DNA of 64,000 nucleotides from Episyrphus balteatus (lineage: Eukaryota > Arthropoda > Insecta > Diptera > Syrphidae). The stretch covers positions 30,801,679 to 30,865,678 of the forward strand of contig NC_079135.1 of the NCBI RefSeq assembly GCF_945859705.1, given 5' to 3'. Positions 34,651 through 46,560 of this stretch are shown piece by piece. The translations under genes and the position numbers were made by a program. How positions within the stretch are numbered: the first letter of the stretch is position 1; each line of letters opens with the position of its first letter. A model generated the notes under the pieces. It worked only from the letters and a program-made list of their open reading frames with translations. It ran no database searches and was not told the DNA's origin.

Positions 34651-36130
34651 GAATGTTCCTTACATATACCGAACATGAGCATGAGACATTTCAAAATTAA
34701 AATAAAATACAAAAAAAAAAAAAAGAAAAACTGAACAAGCAACATGCACAGAAAACACCACATATCGTATACATATATAGAGAAATATCCTTTTTGCCGG
34801 GATTTGCCATGTAACGGAAATATGTTAGTGGCTTAAGGGAGCAGCCAATTCAACCGCAAATTGTCGGAAAATTGATAAAAATCTGCCACCAGTTGAAAAG
34901 GACGAATTCATTACTCTCTTTTTTCGACTTCATTGTAAAATGTTTATGTGTTTTTTTTCTCGTTCGTTGACTTTGGTTTTTTTTATTTGACTTTATTTTC
35001 AGAGCTTTATCATCTTATAGCTTGTTTTGATCTTAATAAAACAATTTTGCTTTGGTTTATGACATAAGTTATGTGTTTTTTTTTTCATGTTTCAATTGTA
35101 AATGTTTCCTTAAAGAGGAACAAAAGCGATTGTCACAGTGGGTTATCTTCTCAGTACTTATTTAAAAAATTAGAAAACATAAATTGCAGGCTATACCTAC
35201 CTACTCCACATATAATAGAAATAAATCTATAAAGCTGTGTTAAATAAAATAATATGTTGAAAAAAAAACTACATACTCCTTAGTCTGTATATGTAGATCA
35301 ATTCTAGTCAAAAGACATTGTTAAATAACGCCCCTTTCCACTACCTAAATGAACATGATGGCTTCGAAAAAGTTATACGTTAAATAGAAATAATTATTAA
35401 TACAGTGGAATTTATTTCAAGTTCAAAAAACTTCTAATCCAAATGAGTTCGGATCATGAATTTGTGATCGATTCATTAAATAAAAGAGCTGAGCAACGAA
35501 CTTGATGAATCAATTAATCGATGAATCAGTTTTATTGGATTTCAGAATAAGGAAATCCTCGAGTGAAACCAATCGAAAACGGCATTAAACTCTCTAATAT
35601 GTATTAAAATCTTAAGATGATAATGTAATAATGAAGTAATGTACATTGCACAATCCTATTAAAAATCTTGGAAAATATTGTTCTATATTGTCAATGTGGC
35701 CACCATTTAATTTTATAAAAAGATCGAAATTCACCTTTTTTTTTATAAAACTGGATTAAATTAAAAATCTGCAGGTGTAACTAAAAACTCTGTAGGGTTT
35801 TAGCTTAGAGTATATTGAATTGATGTTTAAAGTTCGGCCAGTCCTACACTACACTATTTTTTTTCCTTTTTTTTTAATTTTGTAGTAGGGGATATGGAGA
35901 TTAGACGGGGTAGTTGGTATGATGGCTCTGCAGCAAGATAGGTTACCCATACCCTATCTTGCCCATAATGAGAACAATTAAGTTATTATTTGTTTTCCGT
36001 AAAAATGAGTATTCAAAGAAGAATAATCGATCAACGAAAACAGCAAAACAACGAAGAGTCTCATCATCTAGAGATGAAAGTGAAGAAGATGAGGAGGAAT
36101 TATATTCCGTTTCCATAGAAGGGTGGATAA
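34651..36130. other. A+T-rich spacer with one repeat end
   Basis: 35483-35583 carries the inverted CTCAGCTCTTT motif and the GAAACCAATCGAAAACGGCA end described for 30615-30735. The rest shows no recognised features. A Ser/Glu-rich frame near 35959-36210 lies in GAAGATGAGGAGGA-type simple text. Confidence 0.4.
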
Positions 36131-36132
36131 TA

Positions 36133-36475
36133 GGGCGTTTCAAAAAAAAAAATTGGTTTGATTTTCTCGGAACTCTGAAGTTTCGTTTAGATGCAAAAAT
36201 CGGTCCCTGAAAATATGAGCCCTTAATATTAATATTAAGTACTTCCACATCGCACTTTTTACTGCCCATAGAAATTACACAGGATTTTTTTTTTACTTCT
36301 GATATTTATAACTAATGAAGGATGAATTCCACTGCCATGCGGATTGAAAATTTTTGTAGAGAATTGAACGCTTTACAAAAAAGATCCTCAGTGATTTTTA
36401 ATTTAATCAACTCATTCAGAAGTTATTCGAGGTCAAAAATAAATTTTTTCTTAAAGGTAAATTTAATTCTTAGTG
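36133..36475 (+). mobile_element. Diverged half-copy of the palindromic hAT-like family
   Basis: The order of words matches the left arm of 43609-44947. It starts GGGCGTTTCAAAAAAAAA (there GGGTGGGTCAAAAAAATC), then TATGAGC-CTTAATATTAAT and CTTCCACATCGCACTTTTT. It continues with TTGTAGAGAATTGAACGCT-TACAAAAAAG and TTATTCGAGGTCAAAAAT. Only one arm is present and it is much diverged. It shows that the family existed earlier without, or has lost, the mirrored half. Confidence 0.7.
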
Positions 36476-38815
36476 ATTATTTAAATACCCTATATACGTA
36501 AAAACTTATTTTTTTTTGGTAAAATAGGAGAAAAATAAAATTCATCATAAAATGGCGAGACACTCTTTCATACAATTATTTAATGAATTCCCATATAAAA
36601 TAATCCGAGACCCCAAATCGCACGATCTTAGCGACAGACCCGCAACAATTTTTGATAAAAAAAATTATGAATCCAGCTTTTTTAAGGCTTTTTTCGGGAG
36701 ACATAATCTAATTCCAAAAAAAAAAAAATTTCATCCGGATGAAATCCCCACAAAAAAATCTCCATTGGGAAAGATTTTTTAATGATAAAATCTCCAAGAA
36801 TTTCTCCAAAATCTCTAACTATAACGTAATTTTTTGTTGTTGTTTTTTTGGGGATATTCTATATGGGATTATCGGTTTTGGCCATTCATCACTTACCCTA
36901 ATTTCATAACATTTTGAAACATTTTTGTTGCAAAAAATCCTTATTCTTCTTCTTCTCTGTTATAAATCTTCTTTTCAGTTAATTAAAACCTACCATATTT
37001 CAAATTCAATGAAAACCTTCTCTATTCTCTATTAAAACATCTGTTAACAATTTAAATCAGAACAAATTATTTCAAATGTCCCATAACATGTGTATCAATT
37101 AAAAATGTCAAGCAATTCAATTAAATTGCCAATTTCCAATTTGATTGTCTTGTAAAATTCCAAAATAACATAGAAAAAGTTTTGCCACACACAAATAAAT
37201 TGCCATTTAAACTGACCACTTGTTTGGCTTGATGGGGTGTTTATCGATAACACGCATACCATCTCGACACGCAACTAATTGATTGGAACCGATGGACGAT
37301 TACTCCTGCAGATAACCAAATCAATTATCAAAAATTTTGAAAACAATGCACAGAGCACAATGTGAGGGGGAACTGTTAGAAGGTATTTCTATGCAGAGGT
37401 ATACACTGCCTAAAACTACCCTTGTGGAACTATGCTGACAGTGGTCATTTAATTTACCTTTTATACATTTTGCCTAAATGACTTTCGGCTAAATAGCCTA
37501 TATCGTCTAGTATTCAACCCCAAAATGTTTTCGTATCGGTTGAGGGTGTCAAATAATTTCATGATGATGCGCCCTTTATTCGAACATGGTTGTCTAAACA
37601 GTTGGCTTGATTTTGGGGTAAGGGTCTAACACACTTGAAAAGTTTGTAGTAATTAAATTGATTGGGCAATAGTGTTTATGTTTAATACAGGAAATTGATG
37701 GAATCCGTTATAGGAACTATTCAATTTTGATTGGAAATTTTAGATTTAAAATATAGCGTGCGCACGGAGGGTAGCATAGAAGAATGTGTTTCAGAATTTA
37801 TTGCATTCAATAAGCGTTGAGGTTTTTACGTAATGAACAACATTAATTTGGGGAAAATTTATTAAATGAAACCTTTATCGATTTGATTTATTGGCGTTGG
37901 ATCAAAAATTTCCTTTTTATCAATAAAGTCTTTAAAGAAATTAAGTTAAAATTCTTACAATTATTGACAGTTTTAACTCTGAACAATGAAAATTGTCAGC
38001 ACTCAATACTCAAAATACTCCCATTAAAACGTTTAATATCTGTACACACTTTTGAGTGAGAATACAATAGAGCCTCTTGAGTTTATTTGTTTGCCACCAG
38101 AACTAATGGCGGAGGGTGGCAGGCACATTGTCATCATTTTGTCACCATTTATTGAACGATATTCTACTTCGATTAAATGTGTTTTCGATGCGAACACTAT
38201 AAACATTGAAGCTACAAAGATAAACAAAGCGGCGAACACTTACATCAAGGAGAAGCAAACTCAACAGAAAAAAAAAAAATAAGAAAAAAGAAAACCCTAA
38301 ACGAGGATTAAATAACGACGACGACGATAACGCAACGAGCGTCGACAAAAGGACACTTGACTTTTATGTCAAGAGTCCATCATGCCGTCCTAGTGATACC
38401 TAATTGCTTTTCAACGATAAAATACAATATACCTACCTTTGTTGTAGATAGAATATGCTGGAACGCACAAAACAAAGCTATTTAAAATTTTTAATGAAAG
38501 GTGTGGTGATCGTTCAACAATGAATTTGACGTTAAATAAGGACATTTTCTAATGAAACTGGGGTGATGATGCTTTCTTTGATTTTGTTTTGATTTTTTTT
38601 TGTTTAAGAGAAAAATATAACATAGAAACGTTCATGGCTCTGGGAGTCAGATTGAACTCAACGAATATGCGAGATTTTTTATAGCTCCCGTGTGTATCTG
38701 AATTTTACTAGAAAATCATTTACTTTGATGAATGGTTGAACAGTATTAAAATTAAAACCGGCTTAAAAAGTTCTTTTAACTTTCCGAGATTTTTCTGAAG
38801 TTAGCGGATTTTTCT
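36476..38815. other. Unassigned, likely single-copy stretch
   Basis: No paired ends were found. 37180-37640 and 38050-38400 are less A+T-rich; the latter has GACGACGACGATAACGC near 38318. Overlapping open frames on both strands at 38033-38348 have no recognisable domain. A short direct repeat GATTTTTCTGAAGT occurs at 38788 and 38808. Confidence 0.35.
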
Positions 38816-38839
38816 GAAGTAGGACAATTATAACTTTTT

Positions 38840-39420
38840 TGATGTCCAAAATTGTAGCTAAGTAAATGCTAATTTGTTGCGCAAAATTTAATTTTGTAGC
38901 TCCCTCCAGTCATTTTTTGTTTCAATTTGAAGTTCCAGTTTGCTCAGGCCAAAAGAGACATTTTGAAAGAAAAACTTTTTCAATTTTTTCTTTTGCCATA
39001 ATTGTAGTTTTTGAAAAAAATGTTTAAAGCAAACCACAATTTTGTAGCTCAAATTCCTTTTAAAATACTCAAGGTTTTGTTAATAAAAGTAAATTTAAAA
39101 ACGAACTTTTTAAATAAATATTATTTGCAGTAATTTGAAGTAACCTAGGCTAAGATTAAGATCAAACACGAAAACCTCGATTTTGTAGCTCGATCAGTTT
39201 TCTTGTTATTCAAGATTTCGCTAAAATAAGACGAAACCTCATATCATAAGAACGCAGGTAAAAAAATTAATTTTATAGCATTTTTATTTCAATTTGAAGT
39301 TTCAAAAGTGCACTTTTTAAATTTCAAATTGAAATACATGGAAAATAAATAAGGGGAGGTACAAAATTAATTTTTGCGCAATAAATTTTATTTTAATTTC
39401 GAGAGAAAAAAAAATGCAGC
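38840..39420. repeat. Dispersed repeat with TTTTGTAGCTC modules, copy 1
   Basis: TTGCGCAAAATTTAATTTTGTAGC, CCAGTTTGCTCAGG, ACATTTTGAAAGAA and TTTTGCCATAATTGTAG match 48315-48480 in the same order. Within this copy, AATTTTGTAGCTC recurs about every 120-170 bases (38891, 39042, 39179, and a variant near 39271), so an internal tandem structure is present. No coding potential is seen and the superfamily is unknown. Confidence 0.7.
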
Positions 39421-42400
39421 TTTTTTGAAAATAAATAAATGTTGATGGTGGTTTAAAGAATTTCTGAATCATAGACCTATATCAAGTTAACTCGTACTGA
39501 TAAAGCGACGAAAGTACTGATTTTCATTTACTTCTTACTGTGTGTACTTTTATAACTTGTTACTTTTAAATAATCTTCAAAAAAAAAAAAAAATAAAAGC
39601 TGAAAAATTTAATTTGATTGACTTTTTAAAAAGCCAAAAAGGCAAACATTTTTCCGAGAAATTTTACAGGACTTGGAAGTAAGAAGATACATTGCCTAGT
39701 ATTAACAAATTTTGTGAATCTTGAGCACGAAGAATGAAAAGCTTAATCTTTTAACTGTTTATCAGCAGCTACAATGTTGATTACGAAAGTGTTACGATAC
39801 GATTTTTCGGCGCAGAAAAAAACTGTAGATTAATTCATCAAAAATATGGAGTCTTATAGTCTTATCAACAATTTTGCACCGTTTGCTGCTCGAGAGATAT
39901 TAAAACAGATCAAAACAAAAACGATAGTTGGAAGACGGAATTCAACCTAAATCAGGTACGTGCGAAAGAATTTAATTTTTTTTAATTGCAAAATGCGACT
40001 GCCGAATCATCTACAATCTATTCTCATTTTTTCTTTCTTTCATTATTAAAAAAAAACAAAATTATGTTTAATATACTGTAGTGGTAGAAAAGAGGCACAT
40101 TATGAGACGAAAACCTTTGAAACACGATCATAAGTTTTGCTTTTTTTTCAAATTGTAAAAACTACCTATCTAAAATTTCTCAAGTTACGCATTTTTATCA
40201 ATGACTCTGTTACAGTGAAAGAGCGATACCTTTGAACAATTAAAAACTCAATAGCAATGTTTAAATTATTTTCGCTTTTATTTTAATAGTTTTTCACTTA
40301 ACTTAAGGTCATATTCATAGTTCACAAGAACTTTTTTTGTTTAAAACCTGTTTAATAAGCAATATTTAAAATAGCCATTTATTAAAGTATCTTTGAAGAT
40401 AGAAATATGCACCTATTTAACTCCACCTGTGAATTTTTTGATATCAAATTTTCTTTCATCATACCACCACCATCAACTTGCACTTGCATAGAAATACCTA
40501 CCTACCCACTCACTCACGTAAAATATAGAAGATATATAGAATAGATTCTTTTTCTTTGATCAAAGGAATAAGTTTATACATATTTTTTTTTTATTTTCTT
40601 CCATCACTTTCCCTCTGTTCGAAAGAAGAAAACTTCATCTTTTTATAATGAATACAAAATTGGAAAGAGAAGTGCCATCATGATAACCGCATAGTTGTTC
40701 GCTATTGAAGCTGCTATAAAGCTCAAACTCAAATGCTTTTGAAAAACCGAACACCTTCGTTCGTTCGTTCGTTAGAGTGAAAATAATCACTTTAATTAAA
40801 TTTTCCCAATTTCGAACAAAAACCCACAAGGGTCATTATTTTTCCTCATCTAGACCAGTATAATGAGCTGTTATATTAGCAACTTATGAAGTTTTTAATT
40901 GATATGGAAAGTTTCTGCGAACACAACTTTCTGATGTTGAAGGATCCTTTAAGCCAGGGAATAGTTTCATAATATTGTTTTAATAGAAATAAAGGATCCC
41001 CTAAAAAAACAAGAACGAAGAAAAAAAAAACAAAATAATAATCAACACAAGGTTCTTAAATTAAAAATCAAAAGAAATCCCGCCCTTAAAATCACAACAA
41101 CGACAACATAATAAGAAATAAAAACTTTTTGTCGGGGCGTTAATTACACGCACACCAACACACTCACACACATATACCTTCAGTAGTCTTTCATTAAAAA
41201 AAAAAAAAAAATAAACCAAGTGTAATTCAAAAAGGACGACAACGAGAAAAATTATGCAAATTCTTGGGAAAAAAGGAAAAATCCTTTCGTCCAAAGATGA
41301 GACTGGCGCCCAATGCGAGGGAATGAGTATACCTCCACAAATAAATTTCATTAAAATCAAAAGAAATCACAAAGAACAAGCGCTCACACAAAATGCAAAG
41401 AGAATGGGAAAAGAAACTCATTTAGACAATCCTCTTAAAAAATAATATTTGTTTTATTTGTTTTAGACTTTTTTTCTTTTTGTATATTTTGCTGTTTCTT
41501 GCAATGACGACCGTGAGACCGGAAAAAACGGTCCCCTTCCACCAAAGACGAGACTATACAAAACCAAACGTCAACTAGAAGCAATATGCTCGAGGTATTG
41601 TTTTGTCCCCAAAAATAAAAACTTGTGCCCATCATCGCAACTCTCTGGGTGGACGGACGTCTGTGTTGTTCGGTGGGTTTTTGCATATTTCAAATATCAC
41701 CCGGAAAATGTCCTCACAAATAAAAATAATAATAACGATGAAGGAAGGACCATTCCTGAGACGTTAACTCGGGCAAGTGGAAGAGAGAGACCACCATCGA
41801 CCCCCTCCTCTTTAAATGAACTAAAAATTACGTTTCTGAGATTATGCAAATGGTATGGAAATTTTGAAAAGTATTTTCCAAAAACTGGATGAAATCGAAA
41901 AAAGTTCTTAAATCAAGTTTTTTTTTTGCTGTTGTTGTGTTGGCTTGTTTTTTTTGTTTAAATAAAAGATCCCAATTCCCACCCACTGGGCCATCTTCTA
42001 AGATAACCATCAACATCATCGGTCTGTTACCTTTGTGTGTGACAAATTTTGATTGACAAATCAAAGCGAATATCCTTATCATCGGGATGGCTCACACCAT
42101 CATTTCTTCCGGTGCTGTGCTAATATGCTGCCAATGAAGAGACAACGGATTCGGAAAAAAGATTTAATTAAAAGAGCCAACCCTTATTCGGAAGCTAAGG
42201 CTCTGCGAGTTGTGATGGCAAACAAGACCCCATTTTTCTAAAAGTTTCCGAACCGGAACGGATTTAGAGTGCCGCAGGTACGGTATGGTTCGCCTACTGT
42301 TCTTTCCTATATTTTTCCTCTAACTGGGGGTGCGTTTTTTAGAAAAAAAAGGGTTTCCAAGGCAAAAGATGTTCATTGTTCGAGTACCATATCTAAAACC

Positions 42401-43110
42401 TAAACCCTTCGATGTCCTCTCTAACTCTGTATTTGACTGTATTTTGGCAAAAGAGCGGTGATAAACGATGCGATGATAATTTTGTGGTTTATTGTGAATA
42501 AAGGCTATAAGAGATGAGCCGGTGTGGTGCGGTTGTCATTTTGTTAACTATATAAGGAGCGGCGGGCGGCGGAGGTCACATCAGGGATCAAAAAAGGATC
42601 AGTACGATTTTGATATGCAGATTTGTTTAGGCGGTGAGGTGATGGTGGTGACGATGACAAGGACTGTTTTGTTGGTTGTAAACGAAAAACACTCTTTGAA
42701 GGAATTTTACATTTTATTTTTAAGTCCTTATCATCACTCTATCATCTCATGGCTGGCAGCATCGCAACCGTCAACAACAATGTATAATCGTCTCGTGCGT
42801 TATGTCGTTTTGTCGCCTGTATAATATGTAGATGGAGATGTTTGTAGTGAAATATTTTTATTGAAAGGCGACAGCCCGTGAAATGATATGTCAATCCCAA
42901 AAGTGCACTCTATATTTTAGTGGAAAGAGACTATATAAGGGAGTGATGATGTGGTTTGTAGGTTGTAAACGTATGAAGTAAGTTGCGGTTTCAAATGATA
43001 AGCTTATAAATAATGAAATTTTGATTGTTTGTTATTTTTCGTAAGGTTATTTCTGTTCCATTAGAAAAAATGATTAGTTTTTGAGTTCTTAAAATATTTT
43101 AGTTTAAAAA
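39421..43110. other. Mostly unassigned; simple repeats and a more even block at 41050-42960
   Basis: No genes were recognised. Simple repeats include (TTCG)4 at 40756-40773, an interrupted CA stretch near 41140-41175 and A runs at 41199-41213. From about 41050 to 42960 the composition is more even and contains no paired transposon ends, so it may be single-copy. Open frames of up to 100 codons on both strands overlap each other and lack domains. Confidence 0.35.
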
Positions 43111-43403
43111 AATAAAATGCACGACTGAGGTCGCACGTACTTGCTCTTGCAGTTCAAAGCACTTTTATGTTAGTCTACTTGTAGATTTTAAAAGCTGGCT
43201 CTTAATTTAAAAAAAAATTGATATTGGGGAAGAGCCGACATTTAGGGCATGAAAATTTTTTTTGTTGTTTGACTTTTTCGAGAAAAAATAAAAATGCAGT
43301 TTTATTTTCACTGCTTTAAATATTACGTTTACAAAGTTTAATCAAAATCGTTAGAGCCGTTTTCGAGAAATTCGCAATATCGTATTTTTTTGTATGGGAG
43401 GTA

Positions 43404-45748
43404 GGGTCAATGTGGGTAAATGTAAACAATTTCATGTCTTTTTTTTATTTTGACTTTAGATTTTAATATGTTTTCACGGAACAACTTCACAGGTATCTTC
43501 AAATGCAAATATGAAATGATGGCAATTCTTCTTTATAAATATAAACAAATATTTCCCAAATTATTGAAATTACTGTCAAATATGGCATGTTTACAAATAC
43601 CCCACCATTAGGGTGGGTCAAAAAAATCGAAATTCTTTTTTTTGATTTGGTACTCCGAAAAATCGATTGCTAGACCCCTCTAGAATATACACACCAAATA
43701 TGAGCTCTTTATATTAATGGGAAGGTCCTCCGCTTTGCAATTTTCCATTTTTACATCAAGCTTCTACTAAAAAAAAATATTTTTTTTATTAATTGACTTT
43801 TTAGCAAATTTCTTTTCAGATTCTTGTAGGAAATTGAACGCTCTACAAAAAAGGCCTCATACACTTTTTTCGTTTATCTAACCGTTGAATAGATATTTGA
43901 GGTAAAAATATCGAGAAAATCTTTAAAAATTCGTTTTTTGGTCTTAATTTTGTAACAAACTGAAAAATTATAATCATCAAACGCGCAAGACATATTCTTG
44001 TTGGAAATTGATTGCTCCACAAAAAAGGTCTTGTTAACTTTTTTCATTAATCTAACCATTCTAAAGATATTCGAGGTCAAAGTTAAAAAAAATTATGAAA
44101 ACATTTTATATTTTAAAAAATTTTCCAGTTCACTGAAAATTCATTATTTTCAATTAAACAAGACGTATTCTTGTAGGGGCTTAAACGTTCTACAAAAAAT
44201 TCCTTGGCATCAAATTGATTGCTTTAACCGTTTAGAAGATATTCGTATCCAAATCGCAATGCATACGGGTCATAAGAAAACTATTGAAATCAGTGAGCAT
44301 TGGTTTGGATACGAATATCTGCTAAACGGTTAAAGCAATCAATTTGATTCCAAGGAATTTTTTGTAGATCGTTTAAGCCCCTACAAGAATATATCTTGCT
44401 AATTTGAAAATAATGAAGTTTCAGTGAATTGGAATTTTTTTAAAAATATAAAAAGTTTTTATATTTTTTTCAAACTTTGACCTCTAATATCTTTAGAATG
44501 GTTAGATTAATGAAAAAAGTTAACAAGACCTTTTTTGTGGAGCGGTCAATTTCCAACAAGAATATGTCTTGCGCGTTTGATGATTATAATTTTTCAGTTT
44601 GTTACAAAATTAAGACCAAAAAACGAATTTTTAAAGATTTTCTCGATATTTTTACCTCAAATATCTATTCAACGGTTAGATAAACGAAAAAAGTGTATAA
44701 GGCCTTTTTTGTAGAGCGTTCAATTTCCTACAAGAATCTGAAAAGAAATTTGCTAAAAAGTCAATTAATAAAAAAAATATTTTTTTTTAGTAGAAGCTTG
44801 ATGTAAAAATGGAAAACTGCAAAGCGGAGGACCTTCCCATTAATATAAAGAGCTCATATTTGGTGTGTATATTCTAGAGGGGTCTAGCAATCGATTTTTT
44901 GGAGTACCAAATCAAAAAAAGAATTTCGATTTTTTTGACCCACCCTACCCACCATGTTTGTGTTTTTTTACAAATTCGGGGTAAATGTGAACACTGATTT
45001 AAAATTTAGAATTTCCTCTTTATCATATGGATAACGACTTGAAAAACGTTCAAGAAGGTATTTGACAAAAACTTTTTCAAATTGCAATAAAAATTTTTGT
45101 ATTCTTCCTTTGATTCTTTATATAGGCACATAATATGCATCCTGAGCAGCTCCGAACGTCATATTTTTTTTGTTTTTACGTCAAAGACCGATTTTGCATC
45201 ATCATCCACTGAAGATGATGGATTTGGCTACTTTAAAATGTGACTCCACGGCACTTTAGCAAAAGTAATTGACTAAAAATACGTTATTTTTATTAAAACA
45301 AATAATTTCAGCAAAAATATATGTTTATATTTACCCCCAGAATACGTTGTTTACATTTACCCATTATGAAAAATATTCTGGGGTAAATGTAAACGCATGC
45401 AAATCGACATAAATGTCGTGTATTTTAAAATTTGTTTGTTTCACATAGAATCTACATCAAAATTCAAAACTAAAAAGTATTTGCAAATTATACTGACTTA
45501 ATTGAATCTGCAAGAATATTTAATATTTCTGAAAGACTAACGACTTGTTTGGCACTTTAAAAAATTATCTTTTACGGAAATTAACCTCGTCGAATGAATT
45601 CTCCTTTGACAGCATTGAGTTTGACGTATAAGTTAAAAGATGCATGCGTCCGCGATTTGTACTTATGCATGCGTCAAAGAGACTTAACTGAAGCTTGTTA
45701 TCAGCCATGTTCTCATTTACCCCTGTTTACATTTACCCACATTGACCC
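43404..45748. mobile_element. TA-target element with GGGTCAATGTGGGTAAATG ends
   Basis: The left end GGGTCAATGTGGGTAAATG and the complement of the right end are identical for at least 24 bases, flanked by TA (43402-43403 and 45749-45750). The related repeat at 24059-24776 provides the unoccupied site: TATGGGAGATATGCGTT there, TATGGGAGG-TA-TTCGTT here. The motif GGGTAAATGTAAAC recurs in both orientations at 44982, 45335, 45348, 45380 and 45722. Minus its own insertion the element is about 1.0 kb. The target fits Tc1/mariner; no transposase is seen. Confidence 0.88.
43609..44947. mobile_element. 1.34 kb palindromic hAT-like element
   Basis: It starts TAGGGTGGGTCAAAAAAATC and ends with the complement. 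The arms (43609-44253 and 44304-44947) of about 645 bp are almost identical, around a spacer of only 50 bases. CCCACCAT flanks both sides (43601-43608 and 44948-44955), an 8-bp TSD. The 8-bp TSD and TAGGG start fit hAT. Mirror-image open frames of 68 codons on opposite strands (43874-44080 and 44477-44683) are a product of the palindrome and start at TTG. A transcript would fold into one long hairpin. Confidence 0.92.
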
Positions 45749-46033
45749 TATTCGTTCTAAACGAGATATAAAAAAACATAAAAAAAACAACTTTTAGAAT
45801 TCCATAAAAATCATCTGTATCAAATTTGAAGAAAATCCGTACACCCGTTTAGGCTGTGGAAATGTGTACAGATGGACGCACAACCGCACAGACGCACAGA
45901 CGTACAGACGCACGGACGGAATTGCGAGACCCATTTTTTTGGAATTCTCCATCATCGTAATGTTGGTTTTGATTAAAACCTCAAATTTTTTTTCGACACG
46001 AAACCAATACTTGCCCTATAGAGCAAGTAAAAA

Positions 46034-46560
46034 CATATATATCAGCTTTAGCTTACACGAGTGGACAAGGTTACTAGATATTGTTTTGGTCACAATGAAA
46101 AGAAATTTGAAACTGAATATATTTTTTTGTTTCGAGAAAAAGCAATTATAAATAATTTGATTCCCATTTTAACAATGGTTTCAAAGATTGGTAAACTTTC
46201 AGATGGTACTCAGAAAATAATTCTAGGCCTAATCCCTACTTTAATTTTGATAAAGAGTGAATCTTAGGCAGTGTATACCTACGTTTAAATTAGGTTTAAA
46301 ATTTTCACCTGATGGGTTCAAATTTTACTCTGCTCTACAGTGGGATAAATTTGAACTATTTAAATCCCCACACTAACGGCAAAGACGGTTAAGAAATTGA
46401 AATGTCAAAAATAAATCCAAATCCATCATATTCACTATCAAACAGACAAAAAATAGTCATTTTTAACTATTTTTTTTACTATTTTCATAGTTAAAATCGG
46501 GATAACTACATTGGATTTTGATTTATTTTTGACATTTGACAATTTTACATCCAGATGTAT
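46034..46560. repeat. Spacer with a 25-bp inverted pair
   Basis: AATGTCAAAAATAAATCCAAA at about 46400 is mirrored by TTGGATTTTGATTTATTTTTGACATT near 46512-46538, spanning about 140 bases. The interior has ATAGTCATTTTTAACTA and TAGTTAAAATCGGGATAACTA. This may be another miniature element, but no TSD can be assigned. Confidence 0.5.

Larger units (their letters stand above)
43111..46033 (+). mobile_element. Second copy of the 24059-type repeat, split by nested insertions
   Basis: The start AATAAAATGCACGACTG and the end CTATAGAGCAAGTAAAA match 24059-24776. Shared internal words are ATCGTTAGAGCCGTTTTCGA near 43347, ATCATCTGTA and CACCCGTTTAGGC near 45808-45855, GACGCACAGACGTACAGACG near 45890, and CTCCATCATCGTAATGTTGG near 45948. 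About 2.35 kb of the length is an insertion (43404-45748). Without it the copy is about 576 bp. Confidence 0.87.

Noticed and set aside
43874..44683. Two nearly identical 68-residue proteins on opposite strands
   Set aside because: They are mirror images in the palindrome arms and begin at TTG; similarity is due to the inverted repeat and not to conserved coding.
45860..45925. GACGCACAGACG minisatellite as an independent feature
   Set aside because: The same tract occurs at the corresponding place in the copy at 24059-24776, so it is part of that dispersed repeat.
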